Assembly (NCBI RefSeq): GCF_040412425.1
Contig: NC_089744.1
Location: 33,379,743-33,443,742 of the forward strand
Source of the DNA: Macrobrachium rosenbergii
Lineage: Eukaryota > Arthropoda > Malacostraca > Decapoda > Palaemonidae
Direction of reading: 5' to 3'
DNA: 64,000 nucleotides
In this document: positions 27,101 to 38,740 of the stretch, in pieces
Layout of the letters: the number at the start of each line of letters is the position of its first letter
How positions within the stretch are numbered: the first letter of the stretch is position 1
Position numbers and translations under genes: made by a program
The notes under the pieces: model-generated
What the model was told of the DNA's origin: nothing
Seen by the model: only the letters and a program-made list of their open reading frames with translations
Databases searched by the model: none

Positions 27101-28627
27101 GTAGGGTTGTATGTACGTGTTTTAGTTATATCAGAATGAATGCAGCCTATTGTAGAAGTAATTTTGAAATCGAATCATGTGGCATTCGAATTTTAATACA
27201 AATCTGAAGTCTACCACTTCGGTAGCCCTAACGGTTTTTGTATGCAAACGGGATGTTTGTTCACATGTGTACGTGACGGGTCGTGTGTTAAGAATCCTGC
27301 AGCTATGAATCATGGTACCGGCATTTTTATTATTAAACAAGTCTTTGTTAGAGTAACTTTTGAGTAAGAAGAGCAGTTATAATAGCAATGTGGAGAAAGA
27401 TAGTGTGATTGCTTAGGGTTATTACGAGACTTCTTGGGCTTTTCATCTCTTGAGTTGGTATTCAAACTCATGGGTAACATTGTTAGAGACATTTTAATAC
27501 ACGAGCAGTGAATTGGCACCTTAGGGGTTTTTCGAGAAATATTGGTATATGATAAATTTCTTGTTGATGCCTCTTGCGTTTGAAGTATTACTAGCAACTG
27601 TGTTTAGTTACCAGTTAGTAAATGTGACCCGAATTATTACAAATTCTTATCTTAATTCTTAAGTTATGATCGATCATAAGAACTTCATAATATTCTTGGC
27701 ATCCACCTAGCTACCCGGTTTTCTGCGTGTCATTGTTAAAATACATGAAAAAGACCCACTTGATGACAGGTGTAGAGTGATCTCCCTTCCGTAGGACGTT
27801 AGGCACCACCCGTGATGTTGCCAGAAGGATTTCTCTAAATAAGGCCAGATTTCCCTACGTATGTTACTGCGAAACACTCCTGTCCTATGTTTTTTGTTCA
27901 TGGCCTGTTTTGTCTTGCCCCACCTACACTTAAAATTTTACGGTCGGGGCAGGAGTTGGAAAGATTCATGGCAGGCTTTGTTAGGTATTTGTTCAAGTTT
28001 TCCGTTGATGAACCTCTCTGATGGGAAATGCTTCATTCGATCTAGAAATATTTGTATGAGACATAACTAAAGTGATTACTGGTTTCAACACTTCAATTAC
28101 TACTTATGTATTTGATTTTCGGTGCCACTGTCTAAATAGACGGTTTGTTGGGCCACACTTCTAGAGGCAAAGTTAGTTTAGTGAGCAAGAATCACTAGTC
28201 TTGTTTTCGCTGGCGTGGCAGTCACCATATTCTCGTTACTCACGACCCTTCTAAGAGCCTCTCGTTCATAAGGGGCATTTCCCCTTGGGTAATATGCATG
28301 TCACACTGTTCCAGGACAGGGAAGTTTGAATCGACTAGGAGTGTCACCGAAAGAATTGAATCAGAACTGTTGATGTCAGTATTTTAAGTGAAGAAATCAT
28401 TCTGCTTAATTTATTCGTAGTTATCCTCATTTTCAGGCAAGCTTTAAATCTAAAACATTTTTTATTAGTTTTCTATAGTTTGTCTGTTTGTCAAAAGTTA
28501 GCCGAATAGAATGTGAAATATCGCCCCTTATTCGACCCCCCCCTTTTTTTTTAGCCAGCTTATGCTTGGATACGATAATAAAAAATCGCTCCCTCTACGT
28601 TTTTTCCCTCGATGATCGCCAGTGACA

Positions 28628-28631
<4 letters not shown>

Positions 28632-28691
<60 letters not shown>
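28632..28691 (-). repeat. GA microsatellite, the only reversed tract
   Basis: GA run of 60 bp on the + strand. It is the only long dinucleotide pyrimidine/purine tract in the window whose pyrimidine strand is the minus strand. Confidence 0.97.
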
Positions 28692-28695
<4 letters not shown>

Positions 28696-29383
28696 GATAA
28701 GGAAACAAACTGAATTGCTTTTCAAAAGTCTTCCAAGGTTTACCAGTGCTTATTTAGTCTAGTGCTGAAGTTGCAGATTGAATTCAAGGGGAGTTGACAC
28801 GATTACAAACCAATATGGAAGTGCTTGTTGCATATGTTTGGATTAAGGAAGTAATGTAGTCTTAGTGCGTCTGCGTCGTTTGTGTGTGTAGGAAATCTCG
28901 TTGTCATGGAGCACGTGGGATTGGCTCTCGGGCGTTAACTTGATAACGTCTACCAAAAGGTGGGAAGAACATTGCACGAAGCTTTGAATGCTGTGGAAAA
29001 TTAACATTACTGAGTGTTTGCAAATATTTTCTAGAAATACGTAGGGGGTTGGGGGATGCCTGTTAATATTTACTGGGAATTTTCATGGATTCTTTGAGAT
29101 TTTTTTCAGTATGCAGATAGCTTGAGTAAGGGCGTATCCCTAGTTAATACCATGAGTTCGTCGGTGCCACAGTGCCTAGAAGTGTGGGTGATTAGGAGGA
29201 TAAGAAATTTGTGCAGCAGGTGGTGATTTCAGGTCCTTAGTTGGGCGTGAGGCCATTAAATTGGTTAAGATAACAAGGACGTGTTTGTGAGGTTCTAGGA
29301 AGATGGTCATCTTTCATCCACATTTGCTAGGGTGTTGTCCCACTTTATGAAGGTGACACCAGCAACTACACTGGTATTATCCG

Positions 29384-29386
<3 letters not shown>

Positions 29387-29452
<66 letters not shown>
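29387..29452 (+). repeat. CT microsatellite
   Basis: CT run of 66 bp on the + strand, 180 bp upstream of repeat A copy 3. Confidence 0.97.
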
Positions 29453-29455
<3 letters not shown>

Positions 29456-29631
29456 GGTTTTCAGCGTGGGAATTTGCCTTATAGCTGCGATGACAGTTTG
29501 TTGCTTTAGTAAACTTATTCATTCTGCACCATACTGTTCTCTGCCTTGTTTTTGGTTAAGCTATAATTCATAACAGCGTTTCTCCCATCATCCCCAAAGT
29601 ATCAGATTAATTTTGTCCCCTCTAGAGGGGT

Positions 29632-29912
29632 AGTGCCGTCAGTACACCTCGTGCGGTGCGCTGCAGGCTTACTTAAGGTTCTTTGCAGCGTCCCTTCGGC
29701 CCCTAGCTGCAACCCCTTTCATTCCTTTTACTGTACCTCCGTTCATATTCTTTCTTCCAAATTACTTTCCCCACAGTTCTAACAATTGATTCATAGCGCG
29801 ACTGCGAGGTTGTCCTGTTACACCCTTCAAACCTTCTTGCCGTCAATTTCCATTTCAGCTCTGAATGACCTCATAGGTCCCAGCGCTTGGCTTGTGGCCT
29901 AAATACTATATT
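29632..29912 (+). repeat. Dispersed repeat family A, copy 3
   Basis: Shares with copy 1 the head GTAGTGCCGTCAGTACACCT, the CCCCTTTCATTCCTTTTACTG block, the CGACTGCGAGGTTGTCC block and the ATGACCTCATAGGTCCCAGC tail, in the same order and orientation. It retains the unexpanded pyrimidine block TTCTTTCTTCC. Confidence 0.88.
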
Positions 29913-30382
29913 TATTTTATTCAAATTAACTTTGTATACCCAAACAGTACATCCAGATATATACAATATTTAATACTTTATAACGTTTTTATGGGCTACT
30001 CAAGCTAGCAAGCTCCCGTGCTGGCATAAGGACAGCTTACTCTTGACGAGTATGCCATTTATTTATGTGGACTCACTTGCGCTTTGGTGAACTCTTTATG
30101 TCCGAGTAATCTGGTTACCATCAACCAGCCATGAGAATATATATCTATAATAAGGTCGGTGAATTGGCTGGTCAGTTTATCACTGCTATGAACAGTCGCC
30201 TTCGAGGCGTTGTAGTAGAAGTAACTTTGGTTGAATCAAGATTTCATATATTGACAGTGGCATATACATGGCTGATTGCGTAGTGCTCGTTTTTGTATTC
30301 GCGAACAAGTAGGAAAAGGAGCATAGGTACGTTATATGGTCGTCGAGTTTCAATGAGCTTTAGTAAATAATGCTCTCTTTTT

Positions 30383-30384
<2 letters not shown>

Positions 30385-30440
<56 letters not shown>
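30385..30440. repeat. TA microsatellite
   Basis: TA run of about 56 bp, next to the MITE-like element at 30488. Confidence 0.97.
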
Positions 30441-30444
<4 letters not shown>

Positions 30445-30487
30445 GTTGTATGTAGACTCTACTGGTCACTTTTTACCAGATACATAT

Positions 30488-30722
30488 GTAATTGTAATAG
30501 CCACAATGCCCTCTTCTCGAATTCTTTGCGCCTTTTTGGATACGCTTGCCGACCCTGTGACCTCCTTGTGATTATGGTGACACGGGTTCGTTTCCCGCTG
30601 CCGGACATGACAACCACTTCAATTTCTTCCACTTGGATCTTAAGGCTTTTTAGTGACAAGCGTATCCAAAAAAGCGCGAAGAATTCGAGACGATAAGAGG
30701 GCATTGTGGCTATTACAATTAC
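30488..30722. mobile_element. MITE-like element with B-box core
   Basis: Terminal inverted repeats of about 62-65 bp (GTAATTGTAATAGCCACAAT to GGATACGCTTG, and its complement) differ by a few bases and one small insertion. The core between them includes ACGGGTTCGTTTCCCGC, which looks like a tRNA T-arm or pol III B-box. The short frames crossing it are not genes. Confidence 0.8.
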
Positions 30723-32317
30723 TTTATATTGTATACAAATATATATACATACACACACACATATACGCACACCCAAGACAAACCTTGTATCCACGCATGG
30801 GAATCTTCATTTTTATATATTAACTTTCCATAAAAGAGGGATCGGTCAAAAGAGCAAAAATTATGGGACATAACCCTCCAATATTTTTTTATCTGCAGAA
30901 AGCAGTGCATTGGAGTGCGCACTGTGGTACATCATTGATGCTGGAACACATTGTGTGTTCTTCCGTAGATGAATAAAAGCAAGAGACTCATGAATGTATT
31001 TTCAAAATGCCCCAATATGTCTCCTTCATTTCTTAATTTTTTCTTTTTAAATTTTCCAACTTCCTCCATCCAAATCATTACTTACTTTTCATTTCGGCAA
31101 CGAATGGACTTCTTGGCCTCAATGCTAGTCTTCTATCCATTCAACCTGCATGCTTTGTCTGTTCCTGCCATTATATCAACTAACTAAATTTTAGTATACT
31201 GCAAAGATTTTTAGCACACGAAACCCGGATTTTACTAAGTTGCCCCAAGAACTAAAACTAAAATGAATGTGGAAACAAACATTATAGAAGAAACTGGAGA
31301 CGTTTCTTTTCTGAAAACATGGTCTATAACTGGCAGATAAAAATGGTCTTGGGTAAATACGTTTGTTCAGCTAACGACTCCTTTAAGCCAAAGAAGTTAT
31401 TTGAAAATGCCCAGTGGCACACATGCGCCAAAAGAAATTTACATATGTTTCAGTGAATTATATAATTCTAATACTGCTACACATTACAAAGAACATAACT
31501 GCAACAATTTCATGGGTTGCAGCGATTTGAATACATCGAAGATTTAGTACAATTCCTCATTGCTCTCTGTTGAGCTGAGTAAAATTTCAGATTAGTGAGT
31601 CCAGTTTTTATATCTGTCACTGGTACTTTTTATTTCCCCTTTATAAAAGGAAGCTTTCGTCTATATGCTTTTTATTCCTCTTAATAGTTTCGGCCAAGGT
31701 TTTCACCAGAGACTTGTTATATTGTATTACATCAGCGCGTGTGGCTAACCAGCACTGGGATAGTTGTGCCTTAGTTTACAGATATCTTAGCGAGATCTTA
31801 AAAATAGTAACTTCACGTTTCCCGTTCGTTAGTGTGAGGTAGTACCAGACTCTGAGTAGGGAAAGTCATTAGGTATGCAGGAAAAGGAAATTTAAAATTT
31901 TATGCATATTTAGACAAGTTTGTTAGGTTAGTTTAAAATAAAGAAAGCTTCTAAATAAGGTCTTTTTGAGGTCGCCAGGTATAATTGGAGAATATACTGG
32001 TAGTGGTTGGATGCTGCAATAAATGGTGTGGTATAACCAAGTTGTCGGCTTAAAGGAAAGGATACACTGGTAGGGAAATATTTGATACGCTAAGTCAAAA
32101 CACTTACTGTTGTAACTGAAACTTAAGGGCTTAGCTTTTACAATTAAAGGTCAGTTGAAGGTCCTTGTGTGAATGTGGATAAATGAGTATGGAAAAATGG
32201 TACTGATTAATGTGCATTTGTATGTAGATCATGTTTACAATATATTTCAAACAGGCTGTTGATAATTTGCGAGTTTATAAACCACTCATAAGTGGTTACC
32301 TGTGTAACATTTTTCAG

Positions 32318-32386
32318 GGTACATCAGCCACCTGGAGGTAACACCCACCTTAATGACGAACTTCCCAAAGTACCTCTGAATGTTAG
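32318..32386 (+). CDS. Jupiter exon 2 (PPGG cassette a)
   Basis: A 69-nt exon that opens with one base completing Arg21 and ends with two bases of Arg44, so it is phase-symmetric and can be kept or skipped in frame. It encodes VHQPPGGNTHLNDELPKVPLNV, a PPGG module matching those in Jupiter/HN1 proteins. The acceptor is TTTTTCAG|G. The donor is AG|GCAAGTG, a GC donor with an otherwise ideal consensus. The neighbouring exon 3 has the same length, the same phase and the same last bases, so the pair came from a tandem exon duplication. A 95-bp CT tract begins 26 bp after the donor. Whether both exons, one, or neither enter the mRNA cannot be told from DNA. Confidence 0.85.
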
Positions 32387-32407
32387 GCAAGTGAAGAATA
32401 AAATGAA

Positions 32408-32511
<104 letters not shown>

Positions 32512-32640
32512 AAATTTTGGATTTTTCCATATCAGTTTTGATAAATGAAATTTATGTATGAAGTAATGAAATGACTCATGTATTTTATGTAACTGGTGTA
32601 TAACCTATCCATGGTAAGATAGTCGTGAATTGGATTTCAG

Positions 32641-32709
32641 AGTTCAGCAGCCTCCGGGTGGAAAAACTCACATTGATGAAGAATTAGCTCCAGAACAACC
32701 CAAAGTTAG
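32641..32709 (+). CDS. Jupiter exon 3 (PPGG cassette b)
   Basis: A 69-nt exon, phase 2 at both ends, encoding VQQPPGGKTHIDEELAPEQPKV between split Arg44 and Arg67. It aligns without gaps to exon 2 (V-x-Q-PPGG-x-TH at the front, a V at the end), and the two share the terminal GTTAG|GCAAGTG, another GC donor. The acceptor is GGATTTCAG|A. The intron to exon 4 is 804 bp. Keeping both cassettes puts three PPGG modules at a spacing of 23 residues near the N-terminus. The exon fits both phase and family motif, so coding status is likely; inclusion in mature mRNA is unproven. Confidence 0.85.
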
Positions 32710-33513
32710 GCAAGTGTTATGATCTGGAGTAAGCTCAGTTGCATTTTGGGAAGCTGCCTTTTTTTTGTGACTAGGTATAAGTGAATTTGTCGCGTATAAG
32801 TAAGGACAACCATTTTAGGGCTCCAGTTGGCAAATGGGATGAATTGTGTTGGGATATGGACATGATCTGCTGATTAACTGTATTTTACATGTGTTCAGTT
32901 GGACTAACTATATTTAAGAATCGGTGAATACTAGTCAGAGAGAAGCAATAATCAGGGGTGTGTCGAGATAACTGTCCAAATGCTGTAAAATTGTTATGTC
33001 GTTTGTGTATCTGTAGGTTTACTAGGTTTGGGGCTAGGAACTCCAAAGTAACTTGTATGGGTAAGTTATGAGAATGTAATGTGCAGTACTCTATAAAACA
33101 TTCAGTCATCGTAGGAATGTTTACAAGACTTGGTTTGAAAAAATGGAGATTTACTACCCAGCTTTTTGTGTTATGGTTGGTATTAAATATGTTCAAAATG
33201 GAGTTGGGATTGGGAATGGAGACATTGCTGGTTAGTAATACTTTCCTTCAAGGGATGTAAGGAGCAAGCATGAGTTTTGGTTGGTATTTAGATGTATAGT
33301 GAGAAATGTGATCCAGCACTGATATTCAGTCAAGTGTCAGGGTCTTGGTCATGTTTTGCTTTGTGTGGTGTTTGTGAGCATCATGTTATTTTACTTGGTC
33401 GATCACCACATAACTACCAGTTGTAACTAATCCCATTAGATGTAAGCCATTAGATAGGATTAAGATTAATAAATATTTATATTAGATTTTCAAAATCATG
33501 TATCTGTTTACAG

Positions 33514-33941
33514 GGTTTTGAAACCTCCTGGCGGTGGCTCTTCTATCAGCTTCGGCGAAGAGGACAACCTGAGTCACAGAGGTAATTCGACCCCAGTGGA
33601 AGAAGCTCCCAAGAATGATAACCAAGAGCAGCAGTCTCCAAAGGCTGAAACTAATGGTACGAGTTCTCCCCCACAAACTCCCAAAGAAAATGGCACTAAT
33701 TCTGTCACAGAAAATAGTCCCTCCACTGCCACAAACACTGCCACCACCAATGGTGTTGCACTTAATGGCACTGTTACTAATGGCACCACAAGTGGTTCTT
33801 CCACTCCAAACTCTTCCAGGCTAGATACTCAGAGTCGTCTCTTTGGCGAAGAGCCTCAAAAGATGTCAAGCCGCAGGGTGCGGGATCATCACCGCAGTAA
33901 TATTTTTTCCGACTCGGATGAGAACGTTCCAAGCAAATCAG
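33514..33941 (+). CDS. Jupiter exon 4, main body
   Basis: A 428-nt exon with acceptor TTTACAG|G and donor AAATCAG|GTGAGT, encoding residues 68-209. It opens RVLKPPGGGSSISFGEED, the canonical HN1/Jupiter module. A long Asn/Thr/Ser-rich linker with proline-directed STP, QSP, QTP and NSP sites follows. The exon then has TQSRLFGEEP and RDHHRSNIFSDSDE, matching the SRLFG and SNIF motifs of fly Jupiter. The composition predicts an unstructured protein, as is usual in this family, and the SP/TP sites suggest regulation by CDK or MAP kinases (inference). The open frame runs 11 codons past the donor before a stop; that tail is intronic. The exon ends in phase 1, matching the terminal exon. Confidence 0.93.
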
Positions 33942-34934
33942 GTGAGTTTTCCAATAAGTATTTTCAACACAGGTAACACTGTTTTTCATTTTTTTTAGTT
34001 TATTTTTTGGGTGATGTGGCATTTACACTTCTGCCAGTGAAGCTGACTCTTAATTTCTTAAAGTGCTGGTTTTCAAAACCAGTTTTGTGATTGACAGAAG
34101 ACTCCAAATATTAAAGAGGTAATGTGAACCTGGGAAGGTTGCCATTTGAATTACAGGAATTACTTAATCTCATTGCTTTTGGATTTTATTGTAGGCCATT
34201 GCCTTCCTTCAATTACAGAATAGATCTTTGTATTTATATCGCAAATCCATCAATTGGTGATATCCGAGGCTGTTGACAAATTTGCATATAGATGAAAATA
34301 CAGTACAGCGGTATTTGGTCATGTACTGTACTAAGTTTTGTAATTTTGTTAGTTTTGTAAGTTCTTTGGCACAAAACTGCCTCACAAGTGTCAAAAAGGA
34401 AATTATTGACAATTTTATAAGTTTTGTATAAACTGCGCAGTACTAGCAAATATAAAGATAATGCTGGATCAGATTGACTTACAGGGTTTTACTGAATGAA
34501 AGCTTAATATGTTCCGTAATTGCAAAGATACGATAATATACGCACTCTTTACTGGTATATGTTCCAGAGTACTGTTTAGTTTTTGTAAAGTGTTTATTTA
34601 AAAAAAGTCACTAACTAATAAGAAATGTTGTAATTACACTGTAGAGTCTTTGGTTTATTTTGAACCTGATTGTTCTTAGTATTTTAGGTATTTGTTCGGA
34701 TATCACCCAGAAGGAAACTGTACATTAGGAAAACTACTGTATGATAGACATTTTCATAAGCAAAATATATTGCTTTGGCTATAAATGGTGGGTTACAAAT
34801 AACTTTGCTTTGGCTCTCAATGTAACTTTGATAATGAAGCTTAATTCATACCCTGCTGAATCTTTTAACCAAAGCCACTTAGCTGAATTATACAGTCAGT
34901 AGAATGCTTTGTGTAGCGGCAAATGTATTAGATT

Positions 34935-34936
<2 letters not shown>

Positions 34937-34997
<61 letters not shown>
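34937..34997 (+). repeat. CT microsatellite
   Basis: CT run of 61 bp on the + strand. Confidence 0.97.
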
Positions 34998-35001
<4 letters not shown>

Positions 35002-35160
35002 CTAACGTCATAGTGCAAAATGCTGCTGGTCCATTCAGAAGTAAATGGTTCATTTACCACCTTAAGAAATTAGTGCAATCCTTGTCTGTTCAGCCCTGGA
35101 CCAGTCACAGAATTGATGATGTAACTGATCAGTGATCTCTCTACACTACAAGTTTAGTTC

Positions 35161-35430
35161 CTCGTTGGGCGAGTCGACCGAGTTCTCGGCTAGCACTCTG
35201 CTAGGCCCGAGTTCGAGTCTCCAGCCAGCCAATGAAGAATTAGAGGAATTTATTTCTGGCGACAGAAATTCATTTCTCGGTATGTGGTTCGGATTCCACA
35301 ATAAGCTGTAGGTCCCGTTGCTAGGTAGCCAATTGGTTCTTAGCCACGTAAAATAAGTCTAATTCTTCTGGCCAGACCTAGGAGAGCTGTTAATCAGCTC
35401 AGTGGTCTGGTTAAACTAAGGTACACTTAC
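35161..35430 (+). mobile_element. tRNA-headed SINE, copy 2
   Basis: Starts CTCGTTGGGCGAGTCGACCG with a pol III B-box GAGTTCGAGTCTCC. It then follows copy 1 (17681-17955, opposite strand) through GATGAAGAATTAGAGGAA, the CCACAATAAGCTGTAGGTCC block and TTAATCAGCTCAGTGGTC to the end AAACTAAGGTACACTT. The tRNA-like head should not be annotated as a tRNA gene: the acceptor stem and 3' half are lacking. Confidence 0.88.
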
Positions 35431-36409
35431 TACAAGATAGAAGGCTTTAAAGAAGAGGTGATTGAAAAACGAAAGGTACTTTCAAAATGATCTAAGCAGC
35501 TGGTTCAGGTTAGTCTTGCAGTTTTATTGAAATAATGAAAAGAACTGAATAAACCCATCTTCATTTGTGAGAGTTGCTGACAAATGATTATACTTATCTA
35601 AAAGGTTTAAACAAGCTATCACTTGTCCAGCGCTAAAGGTACTGTATAAATAACAGACTTCAAGGAAACTTATCTATAGTAACAAAACTGGATCCAATGG
35701 TTGGAAACTGGAACTAAAAAGATTCAGTACAAGCCAGTTTGAGATCTTCCTCTCATATGAGATAGTGTAGTTTCAATTTAGAACTACTGACTGGTTCAAG
35801 AAAAGATTAGATAAGGTGACTTTATTTTTTTAATTTGGGGTTTCTCTTTGGAGGGACTTCGTCTTTGAGGCACCGTTATCCTTATTACAGTGTCTGTTCT
35901 CAGCGTCTTTCTATTTGCTTTTAAAAAGGTTGAAATTCATAAATTTGTAATGGTGTCTATGAAAAGCCATTTATGGCTCAAGTTGGAGTTTATGATCTCA
36001 ATAACTTGTGCTTTGTTTTCAAAGTTCTCAGTAGATTTACTACTACCCAAACTATATCATTCCTTTACGAACCAATTCTCCACTTCTCTGATTTAGGTTT
36101 AATAGCAGTATCCCATACCAGAATTAAAGGTCATCCTTGTTTGTCCCCATTCTGATTTAGGCTGTCAAAGACAGCCTAAATTTTAAAAATTTCTTTGCCA
36201 GTCTTTGTCACAAGAATATTGGCAAAATAGTCTGCTCTGAAGATGATTTTATTTTAACTCAACAGGTCCTACATCTCAGAATTTCAGTTCTTAATACAAG
36301 GTTTTCATGTTGGGGGTAGTAAATTTTCGAGTCTGTAGAATTCTGGAACTAATTGGTCCCCTGCCATCAGTTGAGGATTACTGTTTCTCTTAATTTGTTG
36401 CCCTCTGTT

Positions 36410-37600
36410 GCTGTTTGTCAGTATCTTTGTCATACTTACAATTTCATCACACCACCTGAGCATTTGAAGAGATTCTAGTCAACCTGTATAACAGTTAACC
36501 ATCTTGTCAGTGTCTTGTTACAAATTTCCTTGTCATTTATATTCCTTGTACATGCTTGAAGTCACACTAGGTACAAATATAGACCATCGTGCACAGATGT
36601 GCATGTAAATAGCCCGTTCATGTGTCCTTCAGCATCTCACACTTGTCTTTTTTCAAACTGCCTTATTTTGTGTATGCCAGTGCCATGTCATGCTTGCCTA
36701 GTCATCAGTACCCCTACAGTGTTGACAAGATTTCAGTCAGACTTGGTACTAAGGTAAACAGTCTTGCATATATTTACATGAAAGGCAGTATCAAACTTTG
36801 TACAAAGATACAGTCAGGTATAAATTTGACATCAATACAGGTATATGTCTTGTCCGTTGTTTGTTTACCTTGTCATTGTAGCCCTTATACTGTTGAAGGA
36901 GTTTCAGTAACACTTCATAACAGGAGTCAATCATGCACTGATGACAGCTTTTGTGTAAATGTGCATAAAGGGTACTATGTGTTTGTTTACCTCGTCATTG
37001 CATCTCCTCTACAGTTGAAAAAATTTCAATTAAATTTGATATAGCAGTAGTTGATCTTGCAGTGATATATATAAAGGAAGATAATTTATCTGCTTGTCTG
37101 TTAGTGGGTTTGTCAGGCGTGCCTTGTCATTGTAACTTACATAGCTGAAGGTAATTAAACCAAACTTGTTGAAAAGTAGATCATCTTGCATAAACTGTAT
37201 CTGCATAAAGGGAAATAATTTTATGCATACCTTCTCAGTACAATACTTTATGGATGAAGGGGTTTCAGTTAAACAAGATACAAGGCATGCACAAACCCAA
37301 GGATGACCCTCCCTGTGCTATTTTTGTCTCAAGTAATGAGAAAATAAAGTTGTGGTTTAAAAGTGTTTGTGTTAAGTTCCCTCAGACTAAAATGCAAAAT
37401 ATGTCAGGCTTTCCTTGTAATTGGTCAATGAAAATTTGTTTAAAGGTAGACCATCTTGCATAGATAGCCTTGAAAGGAGATGACCTATCAATTTCTGTCA
37501 CGCTGGTCTTGTCTTTTAACTCTCCCTTCATGGTCAAAGGGATCTCTTAGTATAGTATAAAGGTACTCCCCCCCCACTCCTTTGCTTTCATGTCTTCAGT
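36410..37600 (+). repeat. Degenerate minisatellite, 120-180 bp units
   Basis: At least six units recur with the shared order CCTTGTCATTGTA, then TGAAGG-TTTCA-T-AA, then CATCTTGCATA, then ATAAAGG. The CATCTTGCA-type anchor recurs near 36583, 36760, 36929, 37051, 37181 and 37451. Intervals are about 120-180 bp, with one unit lost or scrambled near 37320. The short open frames inside are not conserved between units, so it is noncoding. Confidence 0.75.
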
Positions 37601-37645
37601 GATAGAGAATATAAGTCTTCCCCTAAGACTGACAATGGAGTGTAC

Positions 37646-37786
37646 CTAAAACTACAACACTTGTCAGGATTGTTCCAGTGTATGGAATAGTCAGTCTGTC
37701 TCCTTTGGGCAACCATCTGCTTACCCAAAGGAGACAGACTAACTGTGCCCTACAGTGGAACAATCCTGACTAGTGTTTTAGTTTTC
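37646..37786. repeat. 140-bp palindrome
   Basis: Arms of about 62 bp (AAAACTACAACACTTGTCAG through AGTCTGTCTCCTTTGGG) face their complement across a loop of roughly 14 bases (CAACCATCTGCTTA). Mismatches are few. It sits on the left side of the larger foldback and looks like a separate insertion. Confidence 0.85.
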
Positions 37787-38154
37787 ATAAGCTGCTATTT
37801 AACTTGACTTCTGCATCTGTTTGAGTCAAAACTTGTAACTCAATTTTTTACTTGTTCCCTTCGTCCGATGGACTTGAAATTTTTCATAGGTACTCACTCC
37901 TGGTGACAATACAACCTTTTATGATCAGTAGGTCAGCAGTGACCCTACAGTGATCTCTCCCAGTATCTCAGGATTTGTATGAAAATCTTTGGATTTTTCA
38001 TACTGTCTTTGACTTGGTAGGGTAAGTTAATAACTCCACAGATTTTTTTTTTAACCTTCTTTGGCTTGAAGGATATCACATTGTTTTGTTAGCTACAATC
38101 ATAAATCGGTTACAATTTCTATCAAAACTAAAAAGTATGAAATAAAAAATATAA

Positions 38155-38450
38155 AATTTTTAAAACATGCTTTTATTAAAATGCACTAAAAAGTAAAAAA
38201 TAATTTTTTGAGACACCCCAGGATTTTCTTACAGTTAATCATGTCTACAAAAATAAAAGCATGGGTGCTTTTATGGAAGGAAATGCTACAAGAAATAAAA
38301 AATATATTTCTTGTAGCATTTCCTTCCATGTTTGGTGCCCACACTTTTTTTGTAGACATGATTATTTGTAAGAAAATCCTGGTGTCTCAAAAAATTATTT
38401 TTTATTTTTTAGTGTATTTTTAGTAAAAGCATGTTAAAAAAAAAAAAATT
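38155..38450. repeat. 290-bp palindrome
   Basis: Two arms of about 140 bp pair around a centre near 38302 (AAATAAAAAATATATTT). Matching blocks include GGAAGGAAATGCTACAAG, GTCTACAAAAA, AGGATTTTCTTAC and GAGACACC. Transcribed as part of Jupiter intron 4 it would fold into a long double-stranded RNA. Confidence 0.88.
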
Positions 38451-38529
38451 TTTTTATGGGTTAACTTCATTGTCAGCCTTGAAGAAATCTTTTAAACCAA
38501 AACTTGTATTTTCTCATCACAGAAGAGTT

Positions 38530-38740
38530 GAAAACGGTGAAGGGAGGATCTCTTAGGGGTTGGGGGACTAACTTTATACTGTGACTGATATCCCTCTGAC
38601 CATGAAGGGGGAGTCACACTAACGAGGCAAGCATGACCGAAACTGATAGGCAATCTCCTTAGGAGACTATCTATGCAAGATGGTCTACCTTTAAACAAAT
38701 TTTGAATGAAACCCTTCAATGAAGAGGAAAAACTGACAAA
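38530..38740 (-). repeat. Inverted unit of the 36.4-37.6 kb minisatellite
   Basis: Read on the minus strand, this stretch gives the TTTGTTTAAAGGTAGACCATC, TTGCATAGATAG, GGAGAT and CCTTCATGGTCA-AGGGAT series found at 37432-37560. It forms the right arm of a foldback about 1.3 kb across that encloses the two palindromes above. Confidence 0.8.

Larger units (their letters stand above)
11318..32317 (+). other. Jupiter intron 1 (21 kb)
   Basis: The intron runs from the GTGAGT donor at 11318 to the TTTTTCAG acceptor ending at 32317. It carries eight CT/GA microsatellites, an AT microsatellite, three copies of one dispersed repeat, SINE-like repeats, foldbacks and a LINE relic, all listed separately. 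The remaining stretches (11.3-13.9, 14.7-16.2, 19.3-21.8, 22.1-23.8, 24.2-28.6, 30.8-32.3 kb) show no exon or named repeat. A first intron this long is a usual place for enhancers, but no specific element was identified. Confidence 0.8.

Noticed and set aside
33574..34022. Open frames on both strands over Jupiter exon 4
   Set aside because: Shadows of the real exon; only the frame with PPGG, SRLFGE and SNIF fits the family.
35161..35230. tRNA-like sequence with a B-box
   Set aside because: It is the head of a SINE-like repeat; acceptor stem and 3' half are lacking. The same holds at about 17880-17955 and 23781-23860.
36622..37044. 140-codon plus-strand open frame
   Set aside because: It runs through units of the degenerate minisatellite and is not kept in the other units.
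36410..37600. Repeat array first considered as a CRISPR or coding repeat
   Set aside because: Units are degenerate, 120-180 bp and without spacers. Open frames are not shared between units.
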